From: Allobosea sp. BK604
Lineage (GTDB): Bacteria > Pseudomonadota > Alphaproteobacteria > Rhizobiales > Beijerinckiaceae
Length of the DNA stretch: 64,000 nt
Assembly (NCBI RefSeq): GCF_004341515.1
Contig: NZ_SLZF01000004.1
Coordinates: 186,001 to 250,000 of the forward strand
Direction: 5' to 3'
The translations under genes were made by a program, and so were the position numbers. The notes under the pieces were generated by a model that did not search any database, was not told where the DNA came from, and was given only the letters and a program-made list of their open reading frames with translations. Shown here in pieces: positions 63,441 through 64,000 of this stretch (position 1 is its first letter; every line of letters begins with the position of its first letter).

Positions 63441-63467
63441 TTACCAAGCCTTTCATATTTACCGAGC
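63441..63467. promoter_or_regulatory. Direct repeat TTACCRAGC, possible LysR binding site
   Basis: TTACCAAGC (63441-63449) and TTACCGAGC (63459-63467) are spaced 18 bases apart, about two helical turns, between the LysR gene and its divergent neighbour. LysR regulators usually bind such spaced sites, though typical T-N11-A dyads are not seen here. Confidence 0.35.
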
Positions 63468-63534
63468 TTATCCGATCAGTCGTGCGATGTCATTGAGGCC
63501 GGACCGCTCAACGAGCCTGCCCAGCGAGACGACC

Positions 63535-64000
63535 ATGACCGCCCCGACCCTGAACCGCCGCAAGATCATGCTCTCCGCCGTCGCCGGCGGTTCCGCGCTT
63601 TTGACCGGTCTCGGCCGGCCCGACGGCGCCGGCGCGCAGACGCAAGCGACGACAGGCGGAAATGCCGCGTCCTACCGTTTTCGCGTCGGCGAGATCGGCG
63701 CAACCGTCGTGAGCGACGGGATCATCGGCGGGCCGCCGAAGGTTTACGCCAGCGACGCGCCGGAAGCCGAGCTGCAGGAGGTCTTGAAGCGCGCCTTCCT
63801 GCCGTCCGACCATCTGACCCTAAACCTCAATACGCTGCTGCTCGACATTGGCGGCAAGCGCGTTCTCCTGGAGGCCGGCGCCGGGCAGACGATGGGTCCC
63901 AATGGCGGGCGCATCTTCGCCAATCTGGCAGCGCTCGGCCTGAGCGCCGGCGATATCGACACCGTCGTCGTGTCGCACACCCATCCCGATCATGTCGGAA
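63535..64000 (+). CDS. Exported metallo-beta-lactamase-fold hydrolase (N-terminal part)
   Basis: Runs off the window after 155 codons. An N-terminal signal with RRKIM followed by a hydrophobic Ala/Gly-rich stretch suggests Tat or Sec export. The metal-binding SHTHPDHVG (His148, His150, Asp152, His153) is present just before the edge. It is related in fold to the 42488 hydrolase (both have VVSDGI/VISDGV and LLDIGG/LIDAG). ATG 63535 follows GAGAC at a moderate distance. Probably controlled by the divergent LysR protein. Confidence 0.82.
   Translation, partial: MTAPTLNRRKIMLSAVAGGSALLTGLGRPDGAGAQTQATTGGNAASYRFRVGEIGATVVSDGIIGGPPKVYASDAPEAELQEVLKRAFLPSDHLTLNLNTLLLDIGGKRVLLEAGAGQTMGPNGGRIFANLAALGLSAGDIDTVVVSHTHPDHVG

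Noticed and set aside
1..64000. CRISPR arrays, tRNA/rRNA genes, prophage or restriction/defence genes
   Set aside because: None recognised on either strand; no regularly spaced repeats, cloverleaf-like tracts, integrases or methylase/nuclease motifs were seen.

Overview
The window is chromosomal DNA from a high-GC alphaproteobacterium, most likely a member of the Hyphomicrobiales close to Bosea. The evidence is the Aap-type amino-acid transporter, FixJ-like regulators with a MASE1 sensor kinase, an EcfG-type (GGAAC-N16-CGTT) promoter, and dispersed palindromic repeats of a kind common in that order. The genus is an inference; no rRNA or tRNA gene is present. Coding density is high and many operons are joined by ATGA or TGATG stop/start overlaps.

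Layout: 1-4034 is the end of aapJ followed by aapQ, aapM and aapP (general L-amino-acid ABC importer), closed by a strong terminator. 4160-6220 holds a small secreted protein behind an EcfG-like promoter, a periplasmic glycerophosphodiester phosphodiesterase and a tiny lipoprotein. 6403-9315 has an RsmB-like rRNA methyltransferase and guaA. 9343-10474 is a lower-GC pair of unrecognised genes. 10588-14483 has an HdeD-like membrane protein, an alpha/beta hydrolase and an SLC13-type permease. 14600-20109 is a seven-gene, translationally coupled Mrp-like cation/proton antiporter operon (E-F-G-[DUF4040+B]-C-D-D') without a classical full-length MrpA. 20409-27313 has a membrane metallophosphoesterase, then an opposing run: AI-2E/UPF0118 family protein, patatin phospholipase, beta-helical membrane protein, a DUF1269 protein and an in-frame remnant of a leucyl aminopeptidase N-domain. 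27395-32858 is an RND pump flanked by two adaptor lipoproteins.

33150-33333 is a 184-bp MITE-like element. 33334-37971 is a MASE1-PAS-PAS-GAF histidine kinase with three response regulators. 38193-41053 has two tandem NmrA-like reductases, a four-helix membrane protein and an orphan DUF3306 protein. 41538-45878 has a nitroreductase, a metallo-beta-lactamase-fold hydrolase, an AraC regulator and a DUF900-like lipoprotein hydrolase. 46233-54520 has an AbgT transporter, an M20 peptidase, a second SLC13 permease, a small secreted protein, a Tat-exported amidohydrolase and a sugar-dehydrogenase-like lipoprotein. 54851-62504 is a dipeptide ABC system with two binding proteins. A LysR regulator and a divergent exported metallo-beta-lactamase-fold protein, cut by the window end, finish the sequence.

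Themes: uptake of amino acids and peptides (Aap, Dpp, AbgT with an M20 peptidase), and ion/pH/envelope homeostasis (Mrp, SLC13, HdeD, UPF0118, RND). The most unusual structural observation is that four small palindromic or inverted-repeat elements each lie against a CTAG tetranucleotide that supplies the TAG stop codon of a neighbouring gene. The two SLC13 paralogues give an empty-site/filled-site comparison for one of them. No phage, CRISPR array or established defence system was seen.
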